A stretch of DNA of 64,000 nucleotides, from the NCBI RefSeq assembly GCF_003144395.1, contig NZ_PENZ01000051.1, positions 62,001-126,000 of the forward strand, given 5' to 3'. Of the stretch, positions 1 to 8,738 are shown piece after piece. The notes under the pieces are model-generated. The model was not told the origin of the DNA. It saw only the letters and a program-made list of their open reading frames with translations, and searched no databases. The first letter of the stretch is position 1, and each line of letters starts with the position of its first letter. The translations under genes and the position numbers were made by a program. This DNA comes from Proteus faecis. Lineage in GTDB: Bacteria > Pseudomonadota > Gammaproteobacteria > Enterobacterales > Enterobacteriaceae.

Positions 1-435
1 GATATTTTCCCTTATGATAAATACTCTACTAACCCCTTTATAAGAACTAATATAGAGCGTTTCTTATCAAAGATATATCAACTAAAATCAATAAGTAAAT
101 TCAAAAAGATAAGCTTAAATAAAAAAATAATTGTATTTTTATTATCACCTATAATTCCTAAGATAATGTTAAATAAAATAAAAGAAGCTCAGCTTCGTAT
201 AATGAATAATAGAAAAACTAATTACGTATATAGTGCAGGTATTGAAACTCCCTTTCATAGAGCAATTTTTACTGAAGAAGAAATTTTTCCATTAAAAAAA
301 ATTAGCTTTGAAGGCTATTTTTTTAGTTGTCCTAATAATATAGAACAATATCTTACTAAAATGTTTGGCGCTAATTATATGTCATTACCATCAATAGAGA
401 ATAGAGTTTCTCATTATCATTCAATAAAGCTTTAA
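1..435 (+). CDS. LicD-family phosphotransferase, C-terminal part (cut by window start)
   Basis: Frame 1 is open from the first base to the stop at 435, so this is the 3' end of a gene that begins outside the window; the internal ATG at 166 is not a credible start. The first residues read DIFPYDKY, like the 'DIFPxD' segment of LicD proteins, and the C-terminus (YLTKMFGANYMSLPSIENR) resembles the usual LicD ending. LicD proteins transfer phosphocholine or related phosphoalcohols from a nucleotide-activated donor to cell-surface glycans. Inference: it decorates the O-antigen with a phospho-substituent. The gene is strongly AT-rich like its right-hand neighbours and lies 4 bases before the next start, so it probably belongs to the same O-antigen operon. 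The substrate cannot be told from this fragment. Confidence 0.62.
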   Translation, partial: DIFPYDKYSTNPFIRTNIERFLSKIYQLKSISKFKKISLNKKIIVFLLSPIIPKIMLNKIKEAQLRIMNNRKTNYVYSAGIETPFHRAIFTEEEIFPLKKISFEGYFFSCPNNIEQYLTKMFGANYMSLPSIENRVSHYHSIKL

Positions 436-439
436 TATT

Positions 440-1246
440 ATGAATAACTTAACAATAATTATCCCAACATTTAATAGGCCAGATAAATTAAATAGAACAT
501 TAAATCTTCTAAATAAAAAAAATTATAAATTTAATATCATAGTCGTTGATGATGGCTCATCTTCAACAAACAGGAATAAAAATAAAAAAATTTGTCAAAA
601 CTTTATTAATGTTGCCTATTATTGGCAAAATAACTCTGGACCATCACAAGCCAGGCTATTAGGCTTATTAAAGTCTCAAACTAAATATATTTCTTTTCTT
701 GACTGTGATGACTATATTTCTATCGATTGTATTAAGGAAGTATGTTTTCTTCTTGAAAAAGAAAATAAATATGACTATGTAACAATTCAAAGTCAGTATG
801 TTACTGATATTGAAAAAAGTTTGTTATTAACATGTACTCAGGAAAAAACAATTTCAAGAAAAATTAAAAATAATTTATTAAATACAATAATTGAACTGAT
901 CGGTTTTCCTATTAATTTCATATCTGGATGGAATCAATCAAATAGCATATATAAAAGAGAAAAAATATTAAAAATTTATAAAGTAAGAAATTTATCTTGG
1001 GCTGAGGATATTCCATTAAAAATCATGGTTAATAGATTTTTAAATGGATTAAGTATTAAAAAAAACAATGCATCATTAATCGAAGTTTCACATGGCAGGG
1101 GCTATCAATATTCCTTTAAACAAATCATCAACCTAGCTAAAGAAATAAACAATAATGAAGACAAAAAGATTGTTAATTTAATTTTATCTATCATAACCAT
1201 ACTTAGATATATACCATCCATGCTAATAAAAAAACTAAAAGGGTAA
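440..1246 (+). CDS. glycosyltransferase family 2 (O-antigen cluster)
   Basis: A 268-residue GT-A fold transferase. The N-terminus MNNLTIIIPTFNRPDKL and the following IIVVDDGSS are the nucleotide-binding hallmark of GT2 enzymes, and DCDD (about residue 95) is the metal-binding DxD-type motif. There is no signal peptide and no obvious membrane segment, so it should act at the cytoplasmic face, adding one sugar to the lipid-linked O-unit. It starts 4 bases after the LicD-like gene and ends 4 bases before the GT25 gene, which indicates one transcript. Very AT-rich coding sequence, typical of horizontally exchanged O-antigen genes. Donor and linkage cannot be predicted. Confidence 0.85.
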   Translation: MNNLTIIIPTFNRPDKLNRTLNLLNKKNYKFNIIVVDDGSSSTNRNKNKKICQNFINVAYYWQNNSGPSQARLLGLLKSQTKYISFLDCDDYISIDCIKEVCFLLEKENKYDYVTIQSQYVTDIEKSLLLTCTQEKTISRKIKNNLLNTIIELIGFPINFISGWNQSNSIYKREKILKIYKVRNLSWAEDIPLKIMVNRFLNGLSIKKNNASLIEVSHGRGYQYSFKQIINLAKEINNNEDKKIVNLILSIITILRYIPSMLIKKLKG

Positions 1247-1250
1247 ATTA

Positions 1251-1925
1251 ATGAATATTTCCGATATTGATATTTGTATAATCTCATTGGAATCTGACAT
1301 AGCGAGAAGAGAAAAACTTCTGGACAATCTTTCTCATTATAAACTTAATCCAAGAGTAAGCATCGCAATTAATGGAAAAAAGCTTTCTGCAGAAGATTAC
1401 TTCCTCAATGCTAAAGCCAAAACATCTAAATTTAACGGGAGAACGATGTTAACCCCATCTGAATTAGGATGCTTTCTTAGCCACAAAAAAGCCATCTATG
1501 AATTTTTAGAAAGTAAAAAAAAGTATTTGCTTATTCTCGAAGATGACGTAGCTATAGAACACGATATATTACACCTATTTTCTAATATTAACTCCTTAGA
1601 AGAAAACTCTATTTATATTTTAGGTGGCCAGGATGGTTTAAACAGCTTCAATCGAGTAATTTTATCTAAAAAAAATAAAATAGGCTTTAGCAAGGTTCGA
1701 TTCAATACTCATAGATGGATTTATAGAACTTGTTGTTATTTAATTACACAAGAAACAGCCAAAAAAATATATAATTTTATGAAAGATAATACTTACATGG
1801 CTGATGACTGGAAACTTATTATAAAAAATACTTCTATTAAAAGTATTTACTATTCATACTTTTTTTCACATCCGATTGATTTAAACAATAGTCATATAGA
1901 AAAAGAAAGAGAGTATTTAAAATAA
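1251..1925 (+). CDS. glycosyltransferase family 25 (LOS/LPS biosynthesis type)
   Basis: A 224-residue protein with GT25 features: the opening ICIISLESDIARREKLLDNL resembles the start of LOS galactosyltransferases (LgtB/Lex2B/LpsA type), followed by LTPSELGCFLSHKKA and the metal-binding LILEDDV at about residue 98. GT25 members usually transfer galactose or glucose to LOS or O-antigen acceptors. It sits between a GT2 gene and a polymerase-like gene; its stop is immediately followed by the ATG of the next gene, so translational coupling is likely. Inferred role: one sugar transfer during O-unit assembly. The family call is firm; sugar specificity is unknown. Confidence 0.85.
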   Translation: MNISDIDICIISLESDIARREKLLDNLSHYKLNPRVSIAINGKKLSAEDYFLNAKAKTSKFNGRTMLTPSELGCFLSHKKAIYEFLESKKKYLLILEDDVAIEHDILHLFSNINSLEENSIYILGGQDGLNSFNRVILSKKNKIGFSKVRFNTHRWIYRTCCYLITQETAKKIYNFMKDNTYMADDWKLIIKNTSIKSIYYSYFFSHPIDLNNSHIEKEREYLK

Positions 1926-3002
1926 ATGATATATTTGATTAGTAACTTTCTATCACTAACTTACTTCTATATATATAGTAAATTCAATTATTCTATTCAC
2001 AATAGAATATTTTTATCTATTATATTAATAATATTAATGTCATTAATTCCAGGTTTACAATATAAAGTTGGAACAGACTATTTAAGTTATGAAAACATAT
2101 TTAACAGTCCATCCACACTAGAATACTATTTTAATATAAAAGAATACTTATTTTATTATTTAACAAAATTAATATACAATCTTGAGTTAAGTAGCAAAGC
2201 TTATTTTTTTATTATAGCAATAATACAATCATTTCTTATTTTTTCTTTATTAACACTTTCTAAAACAAAAAACACTTCACTTCCTATTTTGTTTTTTTGT
2301 TTTTTTACAATAACTAATTTAATGCATACTCAAATGAATATAATTAGAGTATCATTTTCTTTTTATCTTTTCTCTATATCACTGTTACTTCATTTAAATA
2401 GAAAAAATATTCTATCGCTTATTATTTTTATACTTGCATTCTTTTTCCACAAGTCATCAATAATTGTTTTTCCATTATTATTAATTCCTAATAAAGTTTA
2501 TTTGTTTTTTTATAGACATATTCTTTTTATTTACATTTCCACCTTTATTCTATTTCTATTCAATCCTTTTCATAATATTGTAAATACTATTATTATTGAT
2601 TATTTCCCTCATTATTCTTCTTATCTTGAAGATGGTAATTTTGAAAAACATAGCATAGTAAATATACTTAGCAAATTATATTACATTCCGATACAGCTTC
2701 TATTTATCTATATTGTACGCAATGGGAAAATTATATTTTCTCTCATTGAGAAAAAAATGATTGGATTATGGGTTATTGTTTCAAATAGTTATTTATTAAT
2801 TCTTCACTTTGATTTTTTCGCCCGCGTAAATGTTTTCTTAATCTTTTTTTATATTATACCTGCAATTTACTTATTATTTTTATATAGAAAAAACACTATA
2901 CTTTTTACATTAATTTCAGCTTATTTAATATTTGCTTATTCATTAAAAGTATTATTTTTCCCTAATGCTGAGTTTTTATATAACACATATTTATTTAACT
3001 AA
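1926..3002 (+). CDS. wzy: O-antigen polymerase candidate, EpsG/Wzy-like membrane protein
   Basis: A 358-residue, very hydrophobic protein with about ten predicted membrane segments rich in Leu, Ile, Phe and Tyr. Residues about 40-55 (PGLQYKVGTDYLSYENIF) carry the GTDYxxY pattern found near the N-terminus of EpsG-family polysaccharide polymerases. Its position among O-antigen glycosyltransferases fits the Wzy role: polymerising undecaprenyl-linked O-units in the periplasm before ligation by WaaL (27912-29171). Wzy proteins share little sequence, so the symbol rests on topology, the EpsG-like motif and context. No Wzx flippase is seen inside the window; it should lie upstream of base 1. Confidence 0.72.
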   Translation: MIYLISNFLSLTYFYIYSKFNYSIHNRIFLSIILIILMSLIPGLQYKVGTDYLSYENIFNSPSTLEYYFNIKEYLFYYLTKLIYNLELSSKAYFFIIAIIQSFLIFSLLTLSKTKNTSLPILFFCFFTITNLMHTQMNIIRVSFSFYLFSISLLLHLNRKNILSLIIFILAFFFHKSSIIVFPLLLIPNKVYLFFYRHILFIYISTFILFLFNPFHNIVNTIIIDYFPHYSSYLEDGNFEKHSIVNILSKLYYIPIQLLFIYIVRNGKIIFSLIEKKMIGLWVIVSNSYLLILHFDFFARVNVFLIFFYIIPAIYLLFLYRKNTILFTLISAYLIFAYSLKVLFFPNAEFLYNTYLFN

Positions 3003-3004
3003 AA

Positions 3005-3748
3005 ATGCATAAAATATCGATTATAATGCCTGCCTTTAATTCTGATTCTGTTATAACACAATCAATTGAATCGGTTTTAAATCAAACTTACGCTAATTTC
3101 GAGCTAATTATTTGTGATGATTTATCCACTGATAACACTAAAGAAATCATTAAAAAATATGTAGAAAAAGATTCAAGAATAAAATTAATAGGTAATGCAA
3201 ATAAAAAAGGGGCAGCAGGAGCTAGAAATAGCTGTATACAAGCATCAACATCTAGATATATTTGTTTTTTAGATAGTGATGATTTATGGGCGCCTGAAAA
3301 GTTAGAAAAGCAAATAGATTTCATGAGAGAACATAATATTGCAATGTCACATAGTGATTATATTATGTTTGATATTGGAAAAAATAAAAAAATAATACAC
3401 TCCCCTCAGGTAATTAGCTTTTCAAATATTATAAAAAAATGTGATATTGGTTGCCTAACTGTAATGCTAGATAAAAAACTAATTCCTTGTGATATTTTAT
3501 TTCCTTATACACCAAAGGAAGACTATGCATTATGGGTATACTTAATGAAAAATGGCATCAAATCTTATAATTTTGGTGAATGCAGTTCATTTTATAGAAA
3601 GCAAAAACAATCATTATCATCGTCTAAATATAAAGAAATAAAAAAACAGTGGTTTGTTCTAAAACACATTGCTCAATTAAATTTCATAAATAGGATAAAA
3701 TGTATTTCTTTTTATTCAATAAATGGATTTATAAAACATTTTTTATAA
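3005..3748 (+). CDS. glycosyltransferase family 2 (O-antigen cluster, last transferase)
   Basis: A 247-residue GT2 enzyme. The start MHKISIIMPAFNSDSVITQS, LIICDDLSTDNT and GAAGARNSC are the conserved nucleotide-sugar binding segments, and FLDSDDLW (about residue 90) contains the DxD motif. It begins 2 bases after the polymerase stop, so it is the last tightly packed gene of the AT-rich block. After it come about 160 bases of non-coding AT-rich DNA before ugd, where composition and codon use shift toward the chromosomal norm. Probably transfers a sugar in O-unit assembly; specificity unknown. It may be the first transferase acting after the initiating enzyme, but nothing in the sequence proves this. 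Confidence 0.85.
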   Translation: MHKISIIMPAFNSDSVITQSIESVLNQTYANFELIICDDLSTDNTKEIIKKYVEKDSRIKLIGNANKKGAAGARNSCIQASTSRYICFLDSDDLWAPEKLEKQIDFMREHNIAMSHSDYIMFDIGKNKKIIHSPQVISFSNIIKKCDIGCLTVMLDKKLIPCDILFPYTPKEDYALWVYLMKNGIKSYNFGECSSFYRKQKQSLSSSKYKEIKKQWFVLKHIAQLNFINRIKCISFYSINGFIKHFL

Positions 3749-3906
3749 AACTAGTTTTTTAATTTAGATAAAATATTAAGCTAACCCTAATCAATTCTAG
3801 CATTCCTTAATGATATGCTACAACAAAGATCATATTATATAATTATTCTCATCTATAGCTGAATTTTATTTTTAAATTTACTACAAAATTTTAGATAAGA
3901 GAAACC

Positions 3907-5073
3907 ATGAAAATCACCATCTCCGGTACCGGCTATGTCGGTCTATCTAACGGAATACTTCTTTCCCAACACAACAAAGTTGTTGCGTTAGATATCAATA
4001 AAGAAAAAGTTGAATTACTTAACAAAAAAATCTCGCCAATTACAGACAAAGAAATTGAAGAGTTTTTAGCAACCAAAACGCTCGACTTTACAGCAACATT
4101 AGATAAAGAATTCGCTTATAAAGATGCCGAATTCGTTATCATTGCTACACCAACCGATTATGATCCTAAAACGAACTATTTCAACACCTCTTCTGTAGAG
4201 TCTGTCATTCGTGATGTTTTAGAATATAATCCAAATACCACAATGATTATTAAATCAACTATTCCTGTTGGTTTTACTAAAGAGATGAGAGAGAAATATA
4301 ATACGAACAATATTATTTTCTCCCCTGAGTTCTTACGTGAAGGTCGTGCGCTTTACGATAACTTATACCCTTCTCGTATTGTGATTGGCGAACAATCAGA
4401 AAGAGCACAAAAATTTGCTGATCTTTTACAACAAGGCGCATTAAAGAAAGATATTGATGTTCTTTTTACTGATTCCACAGAAGCCGAAGCAATTAAATTA
4501 TTTGCTAATACTTATCTAGCACTGCGTGTTGCTTACTTTAATGAGCTAGATAGCTATGCCGAATCTTATGGACTGAACTCAAGACAAATCATTGAAGGTG
4601 TCTGTTTAGATCCGCGTATTGGTAATCACTATAACAATCCGTCATTCGGTTACGGCGGTTACTGCTTACCAAAAGATACTAAGCAACTCTTAGCAAACTA
4701 CGACTCGGTGCCTAATAATATTATTAGTGCAATCGTGGAAGCAAACCGCACTCGTAAAGACTTTATTGCAGACTCTATTATTGCAAAATCGCCAAAAATC
4801 GTGGGTGTTTATCGCTTAATTATGAAATCAGGCTCTGATAATTTCCGCTCATCATCAATCCAAGGCATTATGAAACGCATTAAAGCCAAAGGAATTGAAG
4901 TGGTGATTTATGAGCCAGAAATGAAAGAAGAAACCTTCTTTAACTCAAAATTAGTTCGTGATTTAAATGAGTTTAAAGCGATGTCTGATGTCATTATTAC
5001 CAATAGAATGTCATCAGCACTAAACGATGTTGAAGAAAAAGTTTATACTCGTGACCTCTTTGGTAACGATTAA
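3907..5073 (+). CDS. ugd: UDP-glucose 6-dehydrogenase
   Basis: 388 residues, the same length as E. coli Ugd. The N-terminal Rossmann motif is [10 protein letters not shown] (residues 7-16). SPEFLREG and the catalytic-cysteine segment [14 protein letters not shown] are intact. The enzyme oxidises UDP-glucose to UDP-glucuronate with two NAD+. Here UDP-GlcA can feed O-antigen uronic acids and, after epimerisation, galacturonate in the LPS core (see the WabG-like gene at 22145). It is also the precursor of 4-amino-4-deoxyarabinose used for lipid A modification and polymyxin resistance. AAGAGAAACC just before the ATG is a modest ribosome site. It closes the O-antigen locus on the secB side. Confidence 0.95.
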   Translation: MKITISGTGYVGLSNGILLSQHNKVVALDINKEKVELLNKKISPITDKEIEEFLATKTLDFTATLDKEFAYKDAEFVIIATPTDYDPKTNYFNTSSVESVIRDVLEYNPNTTMIIKSTIPVGFTKEMREKYNTNNIIFSPEFLREGRALYDNLYPSRIVIGEQSERAQKFADLLQQGALKKDIDVLFTDSTEAEAIKLFANTYLALRVAYFNELDSYAESYGLNSRQIIEGVCLDPRIGNHYNNPSFGYGGYCLPKDTKQLLANYDSVPNNIISAIVEANRTRKDFIADSIIAKSPKIVGVYRLIMKSGSDNFRSSSIQGIMKRIKAKGIEVVIYEPEMKEETFFNSKLVRDLNEFKAMSDVIITNRMSSALNDVEEKVYTRDLFGND

Positions 5074-5084
5074 ATCGATTTTAT

Positions 5085-5588
5085 ATGCTCAATATAGTCT
5101 TATTTGAACCCGAAATTCCACCGAATACGGGTAATATTATCCGCCTGTGTGCCAACACAGGCTTTCATCTCCATTTGATCCAACCATTGGGTTTTACTTG
5201 GGATGATAAACGTCTACGTCGTGCAGGGCTTGATTATCGTGAGTTTGCTGATATTAAACAGCATCATGATTACTACGCTTTTTTAGAAAGTGAAGGTTTA
5301 AACCCTGATAATGCACAATCACCATCAGGTGCGCGTGTATTTGCCTTAACCACAAAAGGCACTCCAGCACATAGCAATGTCAGTTATCAGGATGGTGATT
5401 ATCTCCTTTTTGGACCTGAAACACGTGGTTTGCCACCCTATGTATTAGATAATATGCCAACGCAACAGAAAATCAGAGTCCCAATGCTTGCAGATAGTCG
5501 CAGTATGAATCTGTCAAATACTGTTGCCGTTGTGGTTTTTGAGGCATGGCGCCAACTTGGTTATCCTGGTGCGTTATTAAGAGACTGA
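5085..5588 (+). CDS. trmL: tRNA (cytidine/uridine-34 2'-O-)-methyltransferase TrmL
   Basis: 167-residue SPOUT-class methyltransferase. The family segments are present: [15 protein letters not shown] near the N-terminus, and the trefoil-knot AdoMet site [10 protein letters not shown] and [15 protein letters not shown] in the C-terminal third. TrmL methylates the 2'-hydroxyl of the wobble base in tRNA-Leu isoacceptors. The gene starts 11 bases after ugd and is followed by a strong hairpin terminator at 5594. In E. coli trmL is next to cysE; here cysE converges on it from the right with one extra acetyltransferase gene between. The ATG at 5085 gives the full conserved N-terminus. Confidence 0.94.
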   Translation: MLNIVLFEPEIPPNTGNIIRLCANTGFHLHLIQPLGFTWDDKRLRRAGLDYREFADIKQHHDYYAFLESEGLNPDNAQSPSGARVFALTTKGTPAHSNVSYQDGDYLLFGPETRGLPPYVLDNMPTQQKIRVPMLADSRSMNLSNTVAVVVFEAWRQLGYPGALLRD

Positions 5589-5593
5589 AATGC

Positions 5594-5632
5594 AAAAAGC
5601 GCTGATCATAAATAATGAGCCAGCGCTTTTTT
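5594..5632. terminator. bidirectional intrinsic terminator after trmL
   Basis: Inverted arms AAAAAGCGCTG and CAGCGCTTTTT (11 bp, perfect) around a 16-base loop, flanked by A and T runs, lie between convergent trmL and the acetyltransferase gene. The layout can stop transcripts from both sides. Confidence 0.88.
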
Positions 5633-5672
5633 AATTTCAAATGACTAAAAACTTAATTTATTACTCTATTTA

Positions 5673-6230
5673 TTACTCTGGCGCCTGTCTAATTTCGGCA
5701 ACCACTTTTGTAATATACCGACACCCTTTCCCCACATCCTTTAATACTAATGCGTGAGCACCAATTACCGCATTATCACCAATCTCTATCTCTCCGCCGA
5801 TAATCGATGAGTTACAACCGATATAAACGTTATTTCCAACTCGAATATCCGCTTTGCCATTTTTTTCTTTTACTCCAATAGTCACACCTTGCATTAACGT
5901 CACATTCTCACCTAATTGACAGTAATTAGTCAGTACGATCCCTATGGGATGAGGTAATGAAAGGCCTTTACCGATACGAGTTCTTAGTGAGATATCGTTG
6001 CAATATTTACGGTTATTTTTAGAACCAATGCGAGTGCCTAATTTGTTAAGGAAACGATTTTTAGAGAAATAAAAGAATTGGGCGACACGCCACCAAAATA
6101 GATAACGAGAACGCTGGCAGAAAAAAACTCGGTGAAAAAGTCTTACCCAACTAAAAGGCTTGTTATCACCAATATACTCGGCGTGCAAACAAGCCTTTAG
6201 TTCAGAAAGAGTGACTTCAGTTAATGCCAT
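5673..6230 (-). CDS. serine-acetyltransferase-like hexapeptide-repeat protein (short CysE paralogue)
   Basis: 185 residues. Residues about 1-75 are a short basic and aromatic segment; residues about 80-175 form a left-handed beta-helix (LPHPIGIVLTNYCQLGENVTL, then VGNNVYIGCNSSIIGGEIEIGDNAVIG split over repeats). The LPHP.GIV and TIG segments match the serine acetyltransferase active-site region, but the N-terminal helical domain of true CysE is missing. The start codon shares one base with the cysE stop (TAATG), so the two are translationally coupled. It could O-acetylate serine, but its size and place beside the O-antigen locus also fit a sugar O-acetyltransferase. I cannot decide between these from sequence. 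Confidence 0.7.
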   Translation of the reverse strand: MALTEVTLSELKACLHAEYIGDNKPFSWVRLFHRVFFCQRSRYLFWWRVAQFFYFSKNRFLNKLGTRIGSKNNRKYCNDISLRTRIGKGLSLPHPIGIVLTNYCQLGENVTLMQGVTIGVKEKNGKADIRVGNNVYIGCNSSIIGGEIEIGDNAVIGAHALVLKDVGKGCRYITKVVAEIRQAPE

Positions 6231-7051
6231 TAAATGCCATCACCACATTCAAAACCGGGTACTACACCATTAAAGTGTTGATCCATATCGAGTGAAGGCT
6301 TATCACTAGTTGGTTTACCCACAATACGAGCAGGAACGCCCGCAACAGTGGTATGTGCAGGAACCTCATGTAATACCACAGAGCCGGCACCAATTTTAGC
6401 ACCGCGACCAATCTCAATATTGCCGAGTATTTTAGCACCTGCACCAATCATGACGCCTTCACGAACTTTAGGATGGCGATCACCGCAAGTTTTACCTGTT
6501 CCCCCTAAGGTGACAGATTGTAAAATAGAGACATCGTTCTCTACGATAGCGGTTTCACCAATTACAATGCCTGTTGCGTGATCAAGCATAATACCGTGGC
6601 CAATACGGGCAGCTGGATGGATATCAACACCAAAAGTCACAGAAATCTGGTTTTGCAGATACACCGCTAACGCTTTGCGATCTTGATTCCATAACCAATG
6701 CGCGATGCGATAAGCCTGTAAGGCATGGAAACCTTTTAAATAAAGCAGTGGTGTAGAGTATTTATCAACGGCAGGATCACGTAAACGCACGGCCGAAATA
6801 TCATAAGCAGCCGATTCAATCATAGAATTATCACTACGGTATGCCTCTTCAACAATCTCACGAACTGCAATCGCGGGCATTGTTTGAGTTGCTAGCTTAT
6901 TTGCCAACATATAACTTAAAGCACTACCTAAGTTTTCATGTTTGAGTAATGTCGCATGGAAAAAACTCGCCAAAATAGGCTCGCAATCTGCCAAACATCT
7001 TGCTTCATCTTTAATATGATCCCAGACTCTTTTTAGTTCTTCTAGCGACAT
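6230..7051 (-). CDS. cysE: serine O-acetyltransferase
   Basis: Acetylates L-serine with acetyl-CoA, the first step of cysteine synthesis. From the chosen start (MSLEELKRVW) the protein has 273 residues, the E. coli length; an ATG four codons upstream (7063) is possible, but GAGAGTGAGT precedes the inner ATG at ribosome-site distance and the alignment favours it. The N-terminal helical domain (about 1-140) is followed by the beta-helix with catalytic MLDHATGIV and GGDRHPK. The C-terminal tail ends ...CGDGI, whose terminal Ile in CysE docks into CysK to form cysteine synthase complex. Third gene of a leftward secB-gpsA-cysE run. Confidence 0.95.
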   Translation of the reverse strand: MSLEELKRVWDHIKDEARCLADCEPILASFFHATLLKHENLGSALSYMLANKLATQTMPAIAVREIVEEAYRSDNSMIESAAYDISAVRLRDPAVDKYSTPLLYLKGFHALQAYRIAHWLWNQDRKALAVYLQNQISVTFGVDIHPAARIGHGIMLDHATGIVIGETAIVENDVSILQSVTLGGTGKTCGDRHPKVREGVMIGAGAKILGNIEIGRGAKIGAGSVVLHEVPAHTTVAGVPARIVGKPTSDKPSLDMDQHFNGVVPGFECGDGI

Positions 7052-7075
7052 ACTCACTCTCATTCTTTTTACATT

Positions 7076-7101
7076 GAAGCCTAAGTAAATACTTAGGCTT
7101 C
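7076..7101. repeat. perfect 12-bp inverted repeat between gpsA and cysE
   Basis: GAAGCCTAAGTA, a two-base centre, then TACTTAGGCTTC. In the leftward transcript it forms a strong hairpin ending about 24 bases before the cysE start. No U-run follows it in the gpsA-to-cysE direction, so it is not a classical terminator. It may be an RNA processing or stability element separating the gpsA and cysE messages. Confidence 0.75.
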
Positions 7102-7182
7102 TTATGTTTAAAACCGAAACAGATACCTTAAACTAATATCTTAAACCAAAACATTAAATGCATGGCGATAGCTAAAATAGAC

Positions 7183-8199
7183 TTAGAATAGATTGCTGTC
7201 TATCTCATCTTTTGTTGCACGGCCTAATAAAGATAATGCCGCTTCTTTGGCATCTTTATGTTGATATAAAATCTGGTAGATCTGTTCAGTGATAGGCATT
7301 TCAACACCAACTTGTTCGGCTAATGCACGAACTTCTTTGGTATTACGATAACCTTCAACCACCTGCCCGATTTTCTCTTGGGCAGTATCCACATCAAGGC
7401 CTTGACCTAACATCATACCAAAGCGACGATTACGAGATTGGTTATCGGTACAGGTTAAAACTAAATCACCCAAACCTGCCATTCCCATAAAGGTTGCAGC
7501 ATCTGCACCTAATGCCTTACCTAGACGACTCATCTCAGCAAGACCGCGAGTGATCAGTGCGGTACGCGCATTAGCACCAAATCCCATACCATCAGACATA
7601 CCGGCACCAATAGCAATCACGTTTTTTACCGCGCCACCCAGTTGTACTCCGATAAAATCAGGGTTTTTATATACTCGGAAACTTTTGCCACAATGGAAAA
7701 GTTGCTGAAGCTCCTCAGAAAACGCATTATCTGTTGAAGCCACAGAAATCGCGGTAGGTAAACCAGCAGCAAGCTCTTTAGCAAAAGTAGGACCTGATAA
7801 AACTGCGAGCGGGATTTCATTACCTAATACTTCACGCGCTACATCTTGCAATAAGCGACCAGTATGAGCCTCAAGTCCTTTTGTCGCCCAAACAACACGT
7901 GCATCCTGACGTAAAAAGGGTTTGATCTGTTGCAATACGTCACCAAAAACATGACTTGGGATAACAACCAGAATATTACGGCTAGCTTCGATGGCTTTTT
8001 GTAAAGAAGCTTCCATGTATAAACTATCAGGAAAGGAAACATCGGGCAGAAAAGCCTGATTACAGCGAGCTTGCTCTAACGCAGCAACATGTTCAGGATC
8101 ATGACCCCAAAGTACGACATCATGACCATTGCGCGCTAAAGTAATCGCTAAAGCGGTGCCGTATGAACCGGCACCGATAACTGTCATAGAAGCGTTCAT
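7183..8199 (-). CDS. gpsA: glycerol-3-phosphate dehydrogenase [NAD(P)+]
   Basis: 338 residues (E. coli 339). Reduces dihydroxyacetone phosphate to sn-glycerol-3-phosphate for phospholipid synthesis. The Rossmann motif [12 protein letters not shown] is at residues 8-19. LSGPTFAKE and the C-domain catalytic-lysine segment [13 protein letters not shown] are present, followed by [12 protein letters not shown] and NRRFG. Its ATG overlaps the secB stop by one base (TAATG), as in E. coli, indicating translational coupling with the upstream chaperone gene. About 130 bases separate it from cysE, including a strong inverted repeat. Confidence 0.96.
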   Translation of the reverse strand: MNASMTVIGAGSYGTALAITLARNGHDVVLWGHDPEHVAALEQARCNQAFLPDVSFPDSLYMEASLQKAIEASRNILVVIPSHVFGDVLQQIKPFLRQDARVVWATKGLEAHTGRLLQDVAREVLGNEIPLAVLSGPTFAKELAAGLPTAISVASTDNAFSEELQQLFHCGKSFRVYKNPDFIGVQLGGAVKNVIAIGAGMSDGMGFGANARTALITRGLAEMSRLGKALGADAATFMGMAGLGDLVLTCTDNQSRNRRFGMMLGQGLDVDTAQEKIGQVVEGYRNTKEVRALAEQVGVEMPITEQIYQILYQHKDAKEAALSLLGRATKDEIDSNLF

Positions 8200-8669
8200 T
8201 AAGCTTCTTCAGCCCCTTCATTAGCGGCATCAGTTTGTTGCTGTTGTAAATAGTTCATAAACAACGCATCAAAGTTAACTGGTGCTAAGTTCAGTTGTGG
8301 GAAAGTACCACGGCTAACTAAGTTAGTGATACATTCGCGAGCGTAAGGGAACAGAACGTTAGGGCAGTATGCACCTAAGCAATGTGCTAATTGAGTGCCT
8401 TCAATACCTTCAACGGTGAAGATACCTGCTTGTTGAACTTCACACAGGAATGCAGTTTCGTTATCCATTGTTGCGGTTACAGTAACACGCAAAATAACTT
8501 CATAGACGTTTTCAGCTAAAGTATTAGAAGAAGTATCCAGATCTAATTTAACTTCTGGTTGCCACTCTTTTTGGAAAACTTGTGGAGCATTAGGCGCTTC
8601 AAAAGAGATATCTTTTGTATAGATACGTTGAATTTGAAAAGTCATCTCTTGGTTTTGCTGTTCTGACAT
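8199..8669 (-). CDS. secB: protein-export chaperone SecB
   Basis: 156 residues, cytoplasmic tetrameric chaperone that holds preproteins unfolded for SecA. Conserved segments seen: [19 protein letters not shown] near the N-terminus and [16 protein letters not shown] in the C-terminal half; the tail is acidic (NEGAEEA). In Proteus secB is the accepted right-hand border marker of the O-antigen locus. In E. coli the upstream neighbour is grxC, but here yibN ends only 69 bases upstream and no grxC reading frame exists between them. Ends overlapping the gpsA start. Confidence 0.96.
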   Translation of the reverse strand: MSEQQNQEMTFQIQRIYTKDISFEAPNAPQVFQKEWQPEVKLDLDTSSNTLAENVYEVILRVTVTATMDNETAFLCEVQQAGIFTVEGIEGTQLAHCLGAYCPNVLFPYARECITNLVSRGTFPQLNLAPVNFDALFMNYLQQQQTDAANEGAEEA

Positions 8670-8738
8670 AATAATCTTACCTTTTTATATCCTTATTAAT
8701 TGAATAGCAGTAAGTATAGAACTCAATCTGCCCGCTCG

